Assembly (NCBI GenBank): GCA_026874595.1
Contig: CM049315.1
Location: forward strand, 17,627,664 to 17,691,663
Source of the DNA: Sipunculus nudus
Taxonomy: Eukaryota > Annelida > Sipuncula > Golfingiida > Sipunculidae
Reading direction: 5' to 3'
Length of the DNA stretch: 64,000 nt
Shown piece by piece: positions 17,267-27,957 of the stretch. The notes beneath the pieces are model-generated. The model was not told the DNA's origin, ran no database searches, and was given only the letters and a program-made list of their open reading frames with translations. The position numbers and the translations under genes are program-made. Each line of letters opens with the position of its first letter. Position 1 is the first letter of the stretch.

Positions 17267-18667
17267 ATGTGTGCAGACGATTACCTTTACCGTTCCAACC
17301 ACGACCATGCAAGGATATATTGCCCCACGTGTCAAGAGACAGAAGTGATGGCACTGTTCACAAACGAGAAAACCTACGATTTGGGGCAAGGGATAACGTT
17401 TACGTGGAGACCGTTGTTACGTCGAGAAGATACAGTGTTGTTTCGACACGGAGACAAGACAATCCACGTGGAAGGCTTCGGTTCCGTGTTGCGGGCCCTG
17501 GTTGGACATCTCGACATGATTCTATGCGAGGCTCAAAAAGCGAACCGCAGCGTGACCGGTTGGATATACCGACGTTTTCCGGGTATCTGTGAGTCCTTGT
17601 ATTTCCAGATGGACCCCTACGGCACTGTGTCATTCTTCGACCGCATTAACAAGGACGACGCGTGTTTCACCATGCAGGTGGCGGTCCACAAGGAGATAGC
17701 GATATCGCTGACGACAGAAGTACTGTTTCAGCTGTTGGAGCACGTTATCACCGATTACCAGAATGTAGTCATTTACGGCAAGAAACCTCCGGCGGTGTCT
17801 TATGACAACATCGTAGACACAGTGACGGAATCCCCAGGGCAGCATGCCCACGCGAACACGGGTGATACTACTGAAGCTGGTGTTGACAGTGAGGGCGGAC
17901 CATCAGACGGTGTCGTACCTTCTGACGGCATGTTCTTTCGAGATAATGTACGAGGGTATGATATGTTTTACGACCGCGAGAAGATGATAGTGATTCCCTG
18001 CAAGACGTGCAACCCGGATTATGAAAATGTGTTTGATGGCGTACAGGAATACTGCCCTATATGCGACCAGAGTGAGTTGGAGTATCTGTTCACACGTGAG
18101 AGAACAATCGGCTTCCTACCGCATGGCACCGACACCTCGATTTGGGTATACTGCAAACCCCCCTGGGATTGGTGGATACACCTTAGATGGAAACCGTATC
18201 TGCGTTTCAAAGACAAAGTCACGCTCGTAACAGAAGACGAGGTACAAGTACCAGGAATGCTCGCCATGTTGGAGGATAATATTCTGACCGGCGATTTAGA
18301 CGTTTTGCTCCTGGCCGCTCAAAAGGAAAACTGTCGTATGAACGCAGTGTTCCGCTATAATCGGATAAACCATGATCAAGTGCACGACCTTCACATCTCG
18401 ATGGACCCAGACGGTACCGTAACGTTTTATGGACCTTTGGAAACGCTGTATATCAACTTCCGCGACGAGATACAGACGATGATACAAACCGACACTTTGA
18501 ATGCGATACCGCTCAAGGCATGGGATGTTGTATCATTACTGGAGTGTGTGATCAGTAACTACCCGCCGATAGATTTGTCGGGTACGATGTACACTTATCC
18601 TCGGTTGTTCCTTGAGAAAACTGAGGTTGAAAAGTACGAAGAAGGGCAGATGGATGAGGTCAGTTAA
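17267..18667 (+). CDS. duplicated zinc-ribbon protein 2 (N-terminus frameshifted)
   Basis: 466 residues from the first ATG of the main frame. Sequence is very close to protein 1 throughout: the first ribbon's YCPTC, LGQGITF, GFGSVLRALVGHLD; the second ribbon CKTC...YCPIC; MDPDGTVTFYGPL; SGTMYTYPRLF. Starting at this ATG would lose the first cysteine of the first CxxC pair, so a normal product needs the upstream frame at 17094-17249. Half 2 has extra residues around WVYCKPPWDWW. The C-terminus lacks gene 1's long acidic tail. It may be a recently inactivated copy, since the rest is intact and conserved. Confidence 0.78.
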   Translation: MCADDYLYRSNHDHARIYCPTCQETEVMALFTNEKTYDLGQGITFTWRPLLRREDTVLFRHGDKTIHVEGFGSVLRALVGHLDMILCEAQKANRSVTGWIYRRFPGICESLYFQMDPYGTVSFFDRINKDDACFTMQVAVHKEIAISLTTEVLFQLLEHVITDYQNVVIYGKKPPAVSYDNIVDTVTESPGQHAHANTGDTTEAGVDSEGGPSDGVVPSDGMFFRDNVRGYDMFYDREKMIVIPCKTCNPDYENVFDGVQEYCPICDQSELEYLFTRERTIGFLPHGTDTSIWVYCKPPWDWWIHLRWKPYLRFKDKVTLVTEDEVQVPGMLAMLEDNILTGDLDVLLLAAQKENCRMNAVFRYNRINHDQVHDLHISMDPDGTVTFYGPLETLYINFRDEIQTMIQTDTLNAIPLKAWDVVSLLECVISNYPPIDLSGTMYTYPRLFLEKTEVEKYEEGQMDEVS

Positions 18668-18866
18668 AAACGCGGAATGTTGTCATATGATTTCATACCC
18701 CGGACGTGTTATCGGAACCTGCAGGTACCGTACACGTTTGTACATATACAAACATATATCCGTCATGCCACCCGCTGTTCTGGTGATACACGGGGCACGT
18801 ACAATAACAAACACACATGGGTATCAAAGGGGGGGGGGAGGTGCTGGTTGCTGAGGAGACGGTACG

Positions 18867-18875
18867 TATATAAAA
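18867..18875 (+). promoter_or_regulatory. TATA box of zinc-ribbon gene 3
   Basis: TATATAAAA beginning 39 bp before the ATG at 18906, in the same GAGGAGACG..ACG context as the TATA box of gene 2. A poly-G run lies just upstream at about 18831. Confidence 0.6.
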
Positions 18876-18905
18876 CGGCGTTCCAGGCACAGCCGTTCAG
18901 ACAAG

Positions 18906-20135
18906 ATGGGGAATACATGTGGAGACCGATGCAGTTCCCCGGAGATCCCGAGTCCTGACGCAGGTCGGCCCCGCAACCCGGGGAGATACGAACCGTCAGA
19001 CGGGATGTACTTTCAGGACAGGTTGCGAGAGATGGGATTGCAATGGCGAGAACGCATACTTGTGAGAGCGTGCCAGAAATGTCAAACATCTCCGGGCATT
19101 ACAGTCCCCGACGACCGTGTCACATTCAAGTGGTACTGCCCCACGTGTGACGAGACGGAACTGACGGAACAGTTCGCAAAGGTTATAACATATCAAGTAG
19201 GGCAGGGCAAATGTTTCAAATGGAGGCCGTGGGCCGTCCGAGGCGATACTGTAATTTTGGAACAAGGCACAGAGCACGTACACGTCGGAGGTTGGGTTTT
19301 CGTGTGGAAAAAACTTGCCAAATATTTAGACCTGTTACTCAATGAGGCCCAAAAAGTAGGCGGCAGTGTTACAGGCTGGATATACGACATTGATGAGGGA
19401 CTTGGTGAATCTGTGCATATCACAATGGACACATTTGGAACAGTCTCGTTCCACGCGCGCTTAGACAAGAACAACGAATCATTTAAGGGAGACGTTGTGG
19501 TTGACCACGAAACCGCGATCTCCCTGAAAACAGTGGAACTGTGCCAGCTTCTGGATAACGTGATATCCGATTACCAGAAAGTATGCTTTATCTGCACGCC
19601 ATGGAGGCCTCCTGCTGTGTCTTGTGAACACAAGATGGTAGGAGAACAGGCAGTGCGACAGGCGAAGACGGGTGCCCGTGAAAGTTACGAATGTGAGACA
19701 GAAAGTCACAATGTGTTAAACGTGCCGGGTATGCTAGTCATGTTTGAGGACGAATTTCTGAGTAGCAATCTCAACGCTTTGCTGTTGATTGCTCAACGAG
19801 AAAACCGCAGCGTCACCGCAATGTTTCTCTATGAACGGTGGGTTTGTGACGATGACCATGTTTTGCACTTGTCAATGCATCCTGATGGGACAGTCACGTT
19901 TTACGGGTCTTTAAAACATGTTGATGTCGGAGCCTGCGGGTACGTTGCTAAGATACAAACCGACACTGCGACAACGATATCGTTGGCGGCTTGGCAGGTT
20001 TCAAAGTTGCTTGGGTACATTATCGAAGACTACCCACTCAGGGACCTGTCTGGCACCATGTGCACTTACTCCCCGTTTGTTCGCAGGCAAGACTCTGGAC
20101 GAAGAAAAACAGGAACGGGTGGCATAGGGACATAA
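18906..20135 (+). CDS. zinc-ribbon protein 3, second ribbon deleted
   Basis: 409 residues beginning MGNTC, again an MGxxC pattern. The N-terminal half matches proteins 1 and 2: SDGMYFQDRLREMGLQWRER, a CQKC...YCPTC ribbon, WRPW, VTGWIY and FGTVSF. The linker then goes straight to the second alpha/beta unit (VPGMLVMFEDEFL, MHPDGTVTFYGSL, DLSGTMCTYSP), so the second ribbon (CxxC...YCPIC) present in the other two is missing. It is more divergent than genes 1 and 2 are from each other, suggesting an older split. Function unknown. Confidence 0.83.
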   Translation: MGNTCGDRCSSPEIPSPDAGRPRNPGRYEPSDGMYFQDRLREMGLQWRERILVRACQKCQTSPGITVPDDRVTFKWYCPTCDETELTEQFAKVITYQVGQGKCFKWRPWAVRGDTVILEQGTEHVHVGGWVFVWKKLAKYLDLLLNEAQKVGGSVTGWIYDIDEGLGESVHITMDTFGTVSFHARLDKNNESFKGDVVVDHETAISLKTVELCQLLDNVISDYQKVCFICTPWRPPAVSCEHKMVGEQAVRQAKTGARESYECETESHNVLNVPGMLVMFEDEFLSSNLNALLLIAQRENRSVTAMFLYERWVCDDDHVLHLSMHPDGTVTFYGSLKHVDVGACGYVAKIQTDTATTISLAAWQVSKLLGYIIEDYPLRDLSGTMCTYSPFVRRQDSGRRKTGTGGIGT

Positions 20136-20146
20136 AACATGTATAA

Positions 20147-20220
20147 CGTCCCTGGGTGGGTTCGAACCACCAACCTCCCGATTAACAGCCGGACGCGCTA
20201 ACCGATTGCGCCACAGGGAC
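20147..20220 (-). tRNA. tRNA-Asn (anticodon GTT)
   Basis: Minus strand: acceptor GTCCCTG with CAGGGAC, discriminator G, D-arm GCGC...GCGC, anticodon loop CTGTTAA giving GTT, and T-arm TGGTGGTTCGAACCCACC. It closely resembles ordinary animal tRNA-Asn. It lies 12 bp beyond the end of zinc-ribbon gene 3 and in the opposite orientation. Confidence 0.95.
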
Positions 20221-20299
20221 TACATGCTTTTTGTACATGAGTTTCTTCTGTTATCATGAACAGGTACTATTCCTTGATTTGATTGGCTGATGGAAAGTG

Positions 20300-20324
20300 T
20301 GACGTCACAGACGATCTTTATAAA
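20300..20324 (+). promoter_or_regulatory. third CRE plus TATA pair
   Basis: TGACGTCA (20300-20307), then CAG and an 11-bp spacer to TATAAA (20319-20324). The spacing is shorter than in the two hairpin-tract promoters. A CCAAT-type ATTGGC lies just upstream at about 20282. It may drive the FG-repeat gene. Confidence 0.45.
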
Positions 20325-20481
20325 TGCCTTAAATCCCAGTAATACATGTTGTTTTCTTTACAATCTGTTTATCAAATATTGGGTTCATGTGACACCAAAC
20401 TATTTGTCAATACCGATCACGTGCCTGCGTAAGAGATATATAATAATGGTGCGTTTGTCTACACTCTAGACAGTTGGCAAC

Positions 20482-21450
20482 ATGATGGCAAACGATACTC
20501 AAGAGCACAACGTGGCCGTGCCACAAGAAACGACGTTACACATGGTCGTTAATGCAGGACTGTCATCGTTTTACTATACAATGGAGGATTGTTATTACAA
20601 GGCTAAATACATGAAATGGCTATCTTGCGATGACCAGTTCTTCGTGTTTCTCGTATACGCCGAGCCCCGCCACATGCCAGATCTTATTGTACCCGTGAGT
20701 AATGGAGGTGACAAACCTTTGGTTGGGACACCCGCCGTGAGGTACAACTACCAAGACGAACGGATACTCGTGTGCAATAACACAACTGTGGCTGACATGG
20801 TCCGAGCCGCCCGAAAAGACACCAGCACCCAAGAGTTAATCAAAGCACGCTTGATCGCACTACTGCCACAAAAACTGTGCCAAAAGCGTAACGTGGAAAT
20901 GAGGATTTTAGATGGGGATGGATTCAGTCAGTTCCCCGTGGATGGACAATACATCGGAAACATTTGCGTGGCGATGAGACTGGATAAAAAACCAGGGGTA
21001 GCTGATAGCCCGGCACGCGTACCTGAAAATAAACCAGAGACTACGCCTGCATTTAACTTCGCTAGTGATGGTAAATCTACGGCGGGATTTTCGTTTGGTC
21101 AGAATGCGTCCTTTGGTAATGCAAATTCCACCTGGGGTACACCTATCAACACTGAAGCGACACGCAACACATCATCGAACGCAGATGCCACATTGGGTAC
21201 ATCATCTAACGCAGCTGTGACGTTCCCTTCATTGGTATTTGGTTCACCACAAACTTCACGTCCAATATTCAGTCAGCCTTTCAACGCGAGTACGGTATTT
21301 GGTTCACCACAAACGTCACGTCCGATATTCAGTCAGCCTTTCAACGCGAGTACGACTTTCGTTTCGCCATTTAACAAGACTGTCACCACGACGTCTTCTA
21401 ACTCGTCAGCTGGTTTATTCAGCAATCCATCCAAAATTCTCTTTCGTTAA
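20482..21450 (+). CDS. FG-repeat (nucleoporin-like) protein
   Basis: 322 residues from an ATG-ATG start. A second TATA-like ATATATAATAA sits at about 20438, 45 bp upstream. Residues 1 to about 170 are a compact domain with no motif I recognise (VRYNYQDERILVCNNTT, LIALLPQKLCQKR). From about 190 on it is low in charge and rich in S, T, N and F, with FSFG, ASFG and two VFGSPQTS blocks, like the disordered tails of FG nucleoporins. A 60-bp perfect-frame duplication (21235-21294 and 21295-21354) doubles one block. Known FG tails bind transport receptors; mimicry of or attachment to the nuclear pore is inference. Confidence 0.8.
   Translation: MMANDTQEHNVAVPQETTLHMVVNAGLSSFYYTMEDCYYKAKYMKWLSCDDQFFVFLVYAEPRHMPDLIVPVSNGGDKPLVGTPAVRYNYQDERILVCNNTTVADMVRAARKDTSTQELIKARLIALLPQKLCQKRNVEMRILDGDGFSQFPVDGQYIGNICVAMRLDKKPGVADSPARVPENKPETTPAFNFASDGKSTAGFSFGQNASFGNANSTWGTPINTEATRNTSSNADATLGTSSNAAVTFPSLVFGSPQTSRPIFSQPFNASTVFGSPQTSRPIFSQPFNASTTFVSPFNKTVTTTSSNSSAGLFSNPSKILFR
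21235..21354 (+). repeat. 60-bp tandem duplication inside the FG-repeat gene
   Basis: Two copies starting GTATTTGGTTCACCACAAAC, differing at very few bases and keeping frame (20 residues each). Confidence 0.9.
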
Positions 21451-21571
21451 ACTGGTGCGTGTGATACCACGTTTCCTGTCTGTGCTGGAATTGCGTCATC
21501 AACAAAAGGTATAAATAGATAAATAACATTTTATATATAACAATATAAAGACACACTGAAGAGTAAACGTC

Positions 21572-21757
21572 ATGTCAATCACATACATGGTCGACAACAG
21601 AATAGTCCGTGGTGCTGTATACGTCCTTCGCGCCGCCATACAAGAACTGCACGAAATAGGTGACGCTATCGCTTTACGCATCCATGAGGTATACGATAAT
21701 TTTTATAACCTTTTCGACCAACCTGTTTTCAACAGAAGCGCACAGGACTATTCATGA
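21572..21757 (+). CDS. small hypothetical protein
   Basis: 61 codons from the ATG at 21572. The middle is a regular amphipathic helix (RGAVYVLRAAIQELHEIGDAIALRIHEVYDNFYNLF). It has no cysteine motif or membrane segment. A TATA-like ATTTTATATATAAC lies about 45 bp upstream. It is short, so the call rests on composition and position in the gene-dense region. Function unknown. Confidence 0.45.
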   Translation: MSITYMVDNRIVRGAVYVLRAAIQELHEIGDAIALRIHEVYDNFYNLFDQPVFNRSAQDYS

Positions 21758-21857
21758 TTAGTATTCAGGCATTTGGTGCGGGACATACGGTGAGGATATA
21801 AAAAAAGGGAATTGGTCTGAATAGCCCGGAAAGGGATCATTTGTTCCTTTATGCATC

Positions 21858-22046
21858 ATGGGAACAACATATTTGGAGACAGTGATACAGACAGCGACAC
21901 AGAATTGTGATGACGCAGGGAGGATTAATGTAACACGTGTTACACATGTTGCTAATGTGATTGTAGAAACTGAAGCTGTACAATATATGCATATTCATAT
22001 ATATATACGTGTCATATATACGTGTTTATGGATCATATATCTTTGA
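21858..22046 (+). CDS. very small hypothetical ORF
   Basis: 62 codons from the ATG at 21858, about 60 bp after a GATATAAAAAAAG TATA-like element (21796). The first 40 residues (MGTTYLETVIQTATQNCDD...) look plausible, but the C-terminus runs into AT-repeat-derived residues (HIHIYIRVIYTCLWIIYL). Weak candidate. The rest of 22047-22800 shows no gene. Confidence 0.25.
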   Translation: MGTTYLETVIQTATQNCDDAGRINVTRVTHVANVIVETEAVQYMHIHIYIRVIYTCLWIIYL

Positions 22047-22839
22047 TTAATACTGATACATTTAAAGGTGTCATTGTTTGGACGTTGTGAAATGTGAAAA
22101 CGTAGATAGATCTGGTTGACATGTTATTTTTTACTGTTTATGTTTTGACATATACATGAATGTATTGTTGATTACTGGACCAAAAAAAGTGGATCCCTTG
22201 TACTGTATCATAACACAATACAATATGGTATCCATGCAAACATGTGTCGTGTTATATGTATCAATAAAACGAAATTGACATGGTTCAACGTCATGATTAT
22301 ATGGCATGCATGGTGTTGTGCGTTTGTAAATATTCAAAACAAGTATGTGTTCTGTGACGCGACTGTGCATCGTCGGGTAAACAAGCATTTTTTGACATAT
22401 GTGTCAGCGTTATCCAAACAACGACCTTGAAAACCCCTGCGCCCGACCTGTTTGTTGACCGGAATCTCAGACATGACGGAGCATGAGCCGTCTCGTTGAG
22501 TCACGGAAATGTATGGAATGAAAACAGATGACGGACGGATGATTGGCTATTTAAAGAATTGACGCCCCCATATTAATGTACATTAACCAGCCTGTTAGCC
22601 AGGTTGCACAGTTGGCGGAAATACACCCGTCTGTACAATGATTAGAAAGATATGCAAGACGTATAGAATATACCTATCATACGAAATATCTACACGTTAT
22701 GGGAGCGAGTATAGGCATATTGTGAGATGTTTATACTGGTACGAGTGGGGAAAATGTTGGTATTTGACTATCACGTACGATAAATAATCCGGATTTGTGA
22801 CAGTCTTAGCACATGCGCGGATTATAAACATAGTTCGAC

Positions 22840-23540
22840 TGATACGGGCTAGCTGCTGTACCAGTTTGAAAAGGATTTCTGCAAAGCTGTGGTCTGTACA
22901 ATGCTATATGTGAGACGGAAGAACCAGCAAGCATGTGAAAATTAGGGTAACTGACAAACAGACAAACATACTTACAAGGGTGACACAAGAATGAGACCAG
23001 ATGACTCAGGTTATGGAAGAGACCCAGTTGACGAAAATAAGCTATAGTTTATGTAACGGAGGTTTATAGTTTTTGAAAATATGGCCAGAACATGATACGT
23101 CGGTGAGGTTTGAGTAAAGCGCCTCCTAGTGGCCATATTCGGAAAATGATAAATACCTTTCGAGATATTAGAGTCAACCATAAGTTATATTAGTTTCAAA
23201 AGGATTTCTTTAAAACTGTGGCCTATAGAATGCTATATGTGAGACGCAAGAGCAAGCAGGCGAATTTGTGGACAACTTACGAACAGACAAACACACTGAC
23301 AAAGTGACACACGGTTGTGACAGGATGAGTACATCAGGTTATGGAAAAGACTCAGAGGAAGAAAATAAGCTATAGGTTATGTAATTGAGGCTTACGGTTT
23401 TGGAGATATGGCCAAAACATGATATGTGTGGGAGGTTCACATCCAGCGCCCTCTAGTGGCCGTATTCAAAGAAAAAAAAAAAACAATTTCGAGATACTAA
23501 TGTAGGACATACAGTATGTCAGTTCCAAAGAGATTCCTGT
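22840..23540. repeat. diverged tandem repeat of about 330 bp
   Basis: Copies start near 22862, 23190 and 23520 with AGTTTxAAAxGGATTTCT-like text, then GCTATATGTGAGACG, GACAAACA, AAAATAAGCTATAG and GCGCC(C/T)CTAGTGGCC. Copies differ at many positions, as in old host repeats. Confidence 0.7.
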
Positions 23541-25500
23541 CACAATATGGCCTCCAGGGTAAGATGAATGAAATCTCGAAATGTTTAGTTTGACGAGATA
23601 TTTTACGAGATATTGCGAGACTTTAATAATATCTTGTATTTCTAATTGTATGCTACCTAATGCAAATCACTAGATCTTTCTAGCGTTAAAATAGACAAAT
23701 TAGTCCATTGGATTTTCAAATAGAATCATTATTCCCCAAAAAGGCGTTACCATGGTAACAGAAAATTTGAGTCAGCTACACATCATCAGAAAGGCCTTGG
23801 AATGACGATTAAAATAAACTGCTGTTGAAGTAGATACGACTTATAGTGCCAAAGATATGAAGAAAAAACCGTTTTGTATACTTCTGTTGATCTTGACCTT
23901 GCCTTTCACTGATCATGGCCGAAAAACAATAGGATCAGAGTTTAACTAAATTATACCCTTTTTCTGTACGTCTGAAAGCGATTGCTGAAACTTTGTGGCC
24001 AGTAGAGCATCAGCAAACAGATTAGACGACCATAGGTCGAGCGCTTGCCGGAAGTTGAAAGAGAAATAGGTCAAGGTCACATTATTCTTTGATATCATGA
24101 AAATGAACAGGAGACTAAAACGAGCAATTTTATATGTGGATGCGATAATTTATAAACAAATTAGGAAGGAAATACGATATTAGGACATGTTTGTGGCCTT
24201 GGCATATGACCTTTAACCCAATGTTTAAAAAGGAAACAAAGGGGTCTGATGGTAATAGATATTTACCATTGGTATAAGTTTCAGAGCGATCGCATCAAAC
24301 GTGGGCCTGTGCCAGATATGGAAATATTTGAATATTTCTAAGTTTTATAAGTTTTTATCCGAAATTAGGTCAACATGATTATGGCGAAATATGGCCAAAT
24401 CTGCAGAAGGATAAGGCCATGTTTTTTAGTTTCAGGTGCAGTAATGTAAATTATAATATCATTTGTAGCTTTTCGGATATGACACAATAATGTGATATTA
24501 CAATGTTGTCAATGCAGTGCCCCCTGGAGGTCATATACCGAAAATGAAAATTGTTTTTGTAGATATTACTGTAAAACATAATATATATTAGTTTGAAAAT
24601 GATTGCTGCAAACCTGAGGCATGTAAGGCATCATTTAGTGAGATATCGCAAAAAGCTTCTGCAGCGCCCCCTGTTGGTCATCTTGCAAACATTACAATAT
24701 GATCTTGTAACACTGACTGAACTCTACCTGATGCAAAAAGCTACATCCCTCTAGCGTAAAAAAATGACATAGTTCAAAAGATAAGGTAAAATGCCAAGAA
24801 TTGTACTTAATATAGGTCACCATGGCCACCGAAGAATTAGGTCAAGTGTATCCACGAATAAGAGTATTGATAATAGTTTCAGATTATGAAATAAAAATGA
24901 TGACATATTTTATAGTTGTGAAGCTATTAGAACAAAATCATACTTTGACCTGCTTTAGTTGCAGCGCCCTCTGCTGGCTATATTCAAAACATGTAAATTT
25001 GTTTTTCTCGAGATATTTCTGTTTAACATATTATGTACGAGTTTCAAAGTGATTACTTCAAAATGCGGGCCTCTAGGCCATAATAAATGAAATTTACCCA
25101 AAATGTCGTACAGCGCCCCCGGGTGGTCATATTCGAAAATCTTCAGACAACCGAACAAATTCTAATTAAACTTTACATATTGCCAAAAACTAGACCTCGC
25201 TAACTTAAAAATAGCGAAGTAACAAAAATACTTTTTTAAAAAATGTGAAATTTCCATTATGCCCCCCCCCCCAATTGTGTTACAATGGAAACCACAGAAT
25301 GAGACGGTTTTACCTCAAGAAGTAAGAGCATTCGATGACGAATAAAATGAGCTATAGTTTATGTAGCTACGATCATCCTACACGTGTGTCTTAGCATATA
25401 ACATATAACACGTGTCCTAGGAATAATTCCATTATTTCACACCAGATGGCAGCATGTATACTCGATATCCGAACTTAAAGGAGACCTATCACATGTCTGA
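23541..25500. repeat. dispersed fragments of the same repeat family
   Basis: GCGCCCCCTGG..GTCATAT-type boxes recur at about 24518, 24664, 24965 and 25112. AGTTTxAAAxTGATT boxes recur at about 24590 and 25040. Segments resembling the common GGTCAAGGTCA invertebrate repeat occur at about 23890 and 24070. No coding gene is supported here. Confidence 0.55.
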
Positions 25501-27957
25501 CCTTCAAAATCTAAACGTAATCCTTTGGAACGGTCATACAAGATCCTGGTAAAATAAAGACATCTCTCACACACACAAAGGTTGTTTTGTTTCCTAACAA
25601 ACAATATGTTGATAACATGTAAGGACCTGCCTTAACAATAAACACGAATTGACAAGGGCATTCTTTGGCACATCTATACAATTGGAGAGTTTTGCAACGA
25701 GTGTTCTATCGACCTCCACTTAGATAATATGTATATCACGTGTGTCAACATTTGTTTTGTTTACAAACACGTTCTTGATCAAATACATTGTTTCCTTTAA
25801 TATCTGGAATATACATTTTTAAACATTATCGATATATACAAATGGATATATATATATATATACAAGAAAAAAGGCAATATTGTTTGCGAAGGTTATGGGA
25901 ATAGGTCCCTTTATCAGCACGTCCTTAGATAACTTTATCTTATCAACTGCATCTGATAACATAGGCGCTCAACAGCTGTGTAAATACGTACAGACTTGTT
26001 CAGGCAGTAATTACTGATATCAGTGAGAATAATAGCTGGCCCCGGCGTATTTACACAAACATAAATCCATTCAGCAAACAGAACTGTGTGGTTTTAGTGA
26101 TTGCAGCAGGCTACTTGTTCCGAGCGAGCGAGCTATTTCCTATTATATATTATTAACCATCCTGGTACAAACAGTTTTCCGCTACTATTTGGACCAGTCT
26201 ACATGCCATTTTGACAATATCGAGCTATGAGCTGCTACACGTGTATATTCCTTGCAGGCAAAAGAGAAAAGGTACGAGTGTTTATTTTTATTTTAAATAT
26301 TACAATAATATTTTACCAGGATATTTTATTCTGAGACTGACTCAAATGTTTCCTTTAAATCAGCTTTAGCAATTAATCAAACGTTAAACTGTACAATCTG
26401 TTAAATATACCACCAATGACGTTCATTTAAATATAATGCTAAAAGCTATGATATAAATATTTTGTTTTAATTTTAAAATGCGCATATATAATACATATAA
26501 TATTCTTAATTCCAAGGTGACCTATATCAGTTGTTCCACAGACTTTGAGCTTAAATAAGAGCGAATTAACTTGTAATATACAGGTGTAGGCAAATGTTTA
26601 AATATTTAACGAATAGGGATTGCGCAAGAGCAAACAAACAAAAAAACAGCTACATTATTTTGAATGTGAATGAATCAGAATATTTAGTATACACTTTAAA
26701 CACTATCAATGGAAGCCACAATATCAGTTATATTTTTATATATTTGTATTGGCAATTTTATAATTCTCATTTAAATTACTACTGATAAGTATTGTAAACT
26801 GTTATTTAAATAATGATTATGCTAAAACCCTGATCAATGGGGACTCTAGTGGTTTCGGCACTGTTGAAGCAACTGCTGCTATGCGAGTTTTAATCAATGC
26901 ATACTGAAATGGTTACCCAAGTAGCTCAAAAGAGTAGTGGAAACCTGGACTGATGTAAATCAGGATTTAATCAATGATTTTAAAACACATGATTTTAATC
27001 AAATTACATATAATACTACGAGCTCCATCACAGTTTGGCTCTAGTCAAAGCATATGGATGACAAACGTATTAAACGTAACCAATACAGTTTGTATAATTG
27101 TGAGGATACGCTACCCTTTGTAACTGACGTAACGATATCTTAAGCATGTATTTGACATCAAAACAAAAACATGTAACTGTCGTTATCCATCAACATTTTA
27201 CAATCTACATCATTCATTCCACGTGTTATTGCACATTGTAATGCCTTTGCGTATTTTATCTAAAAAACAGCTTCCATCTGACTTGATTCTCTTTCTATCA
27301 AAATCAAAAATATAGCCATATAATGTATAACATACAGTATTCATATTACATTATTTGATCATATTGCAACTATATTTCTCTAGTTGCCCCTCATCAGTCT
27401 GTGTGCTTAAATCTTATTACGTAATCAGTATTCTTTGTATATTTAAACTGGAAAAAAAGAAAGGCATTTACATACAATTAGCTGGTTATACTAAACAACA
27501 CCGTCTGTTTAATAATAATAAGATATGAAGAAACAAAGTAGTCAATATCGTTTCAGTCAATGTCAAAATGAACCGACTGCTTTTCAGCCAGTTTGTAAAA
27601 TGCCTGATATTTTCAGTCATTTTATAAGTGTTTGATCATCAGATAATTCGGAAATCGACTGAGATTTTCAGATACTTTATGAATTGAATTATTTTACACA
27701 TTGACTGTAATATATAAACATCTATCTTGGTATTGAGACATATAATATCTAGTTCTATACATTGTTAAATAAAATGAAACGTATTTGAATATACATCAAC
27801 TACATGAGAGTATATAAATATTCCTGTTTGATATACATTTTATAACCAGTGCATGGGTTCAGCTCGATACCAATACATTAAATCCGAGCCACATAATCAT
27901 ATATTGATCACTATGTGATTTTTTTTATCAACAGAATACATGCATACTGTTACAATA
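25501..27957. other. AT-rich stretch without a supported gene
   Basis: Only short chance frames, TA runs (about 25845-25862) and stop-rich sequence. Nothing else can be supported. Confidence 0.6.
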
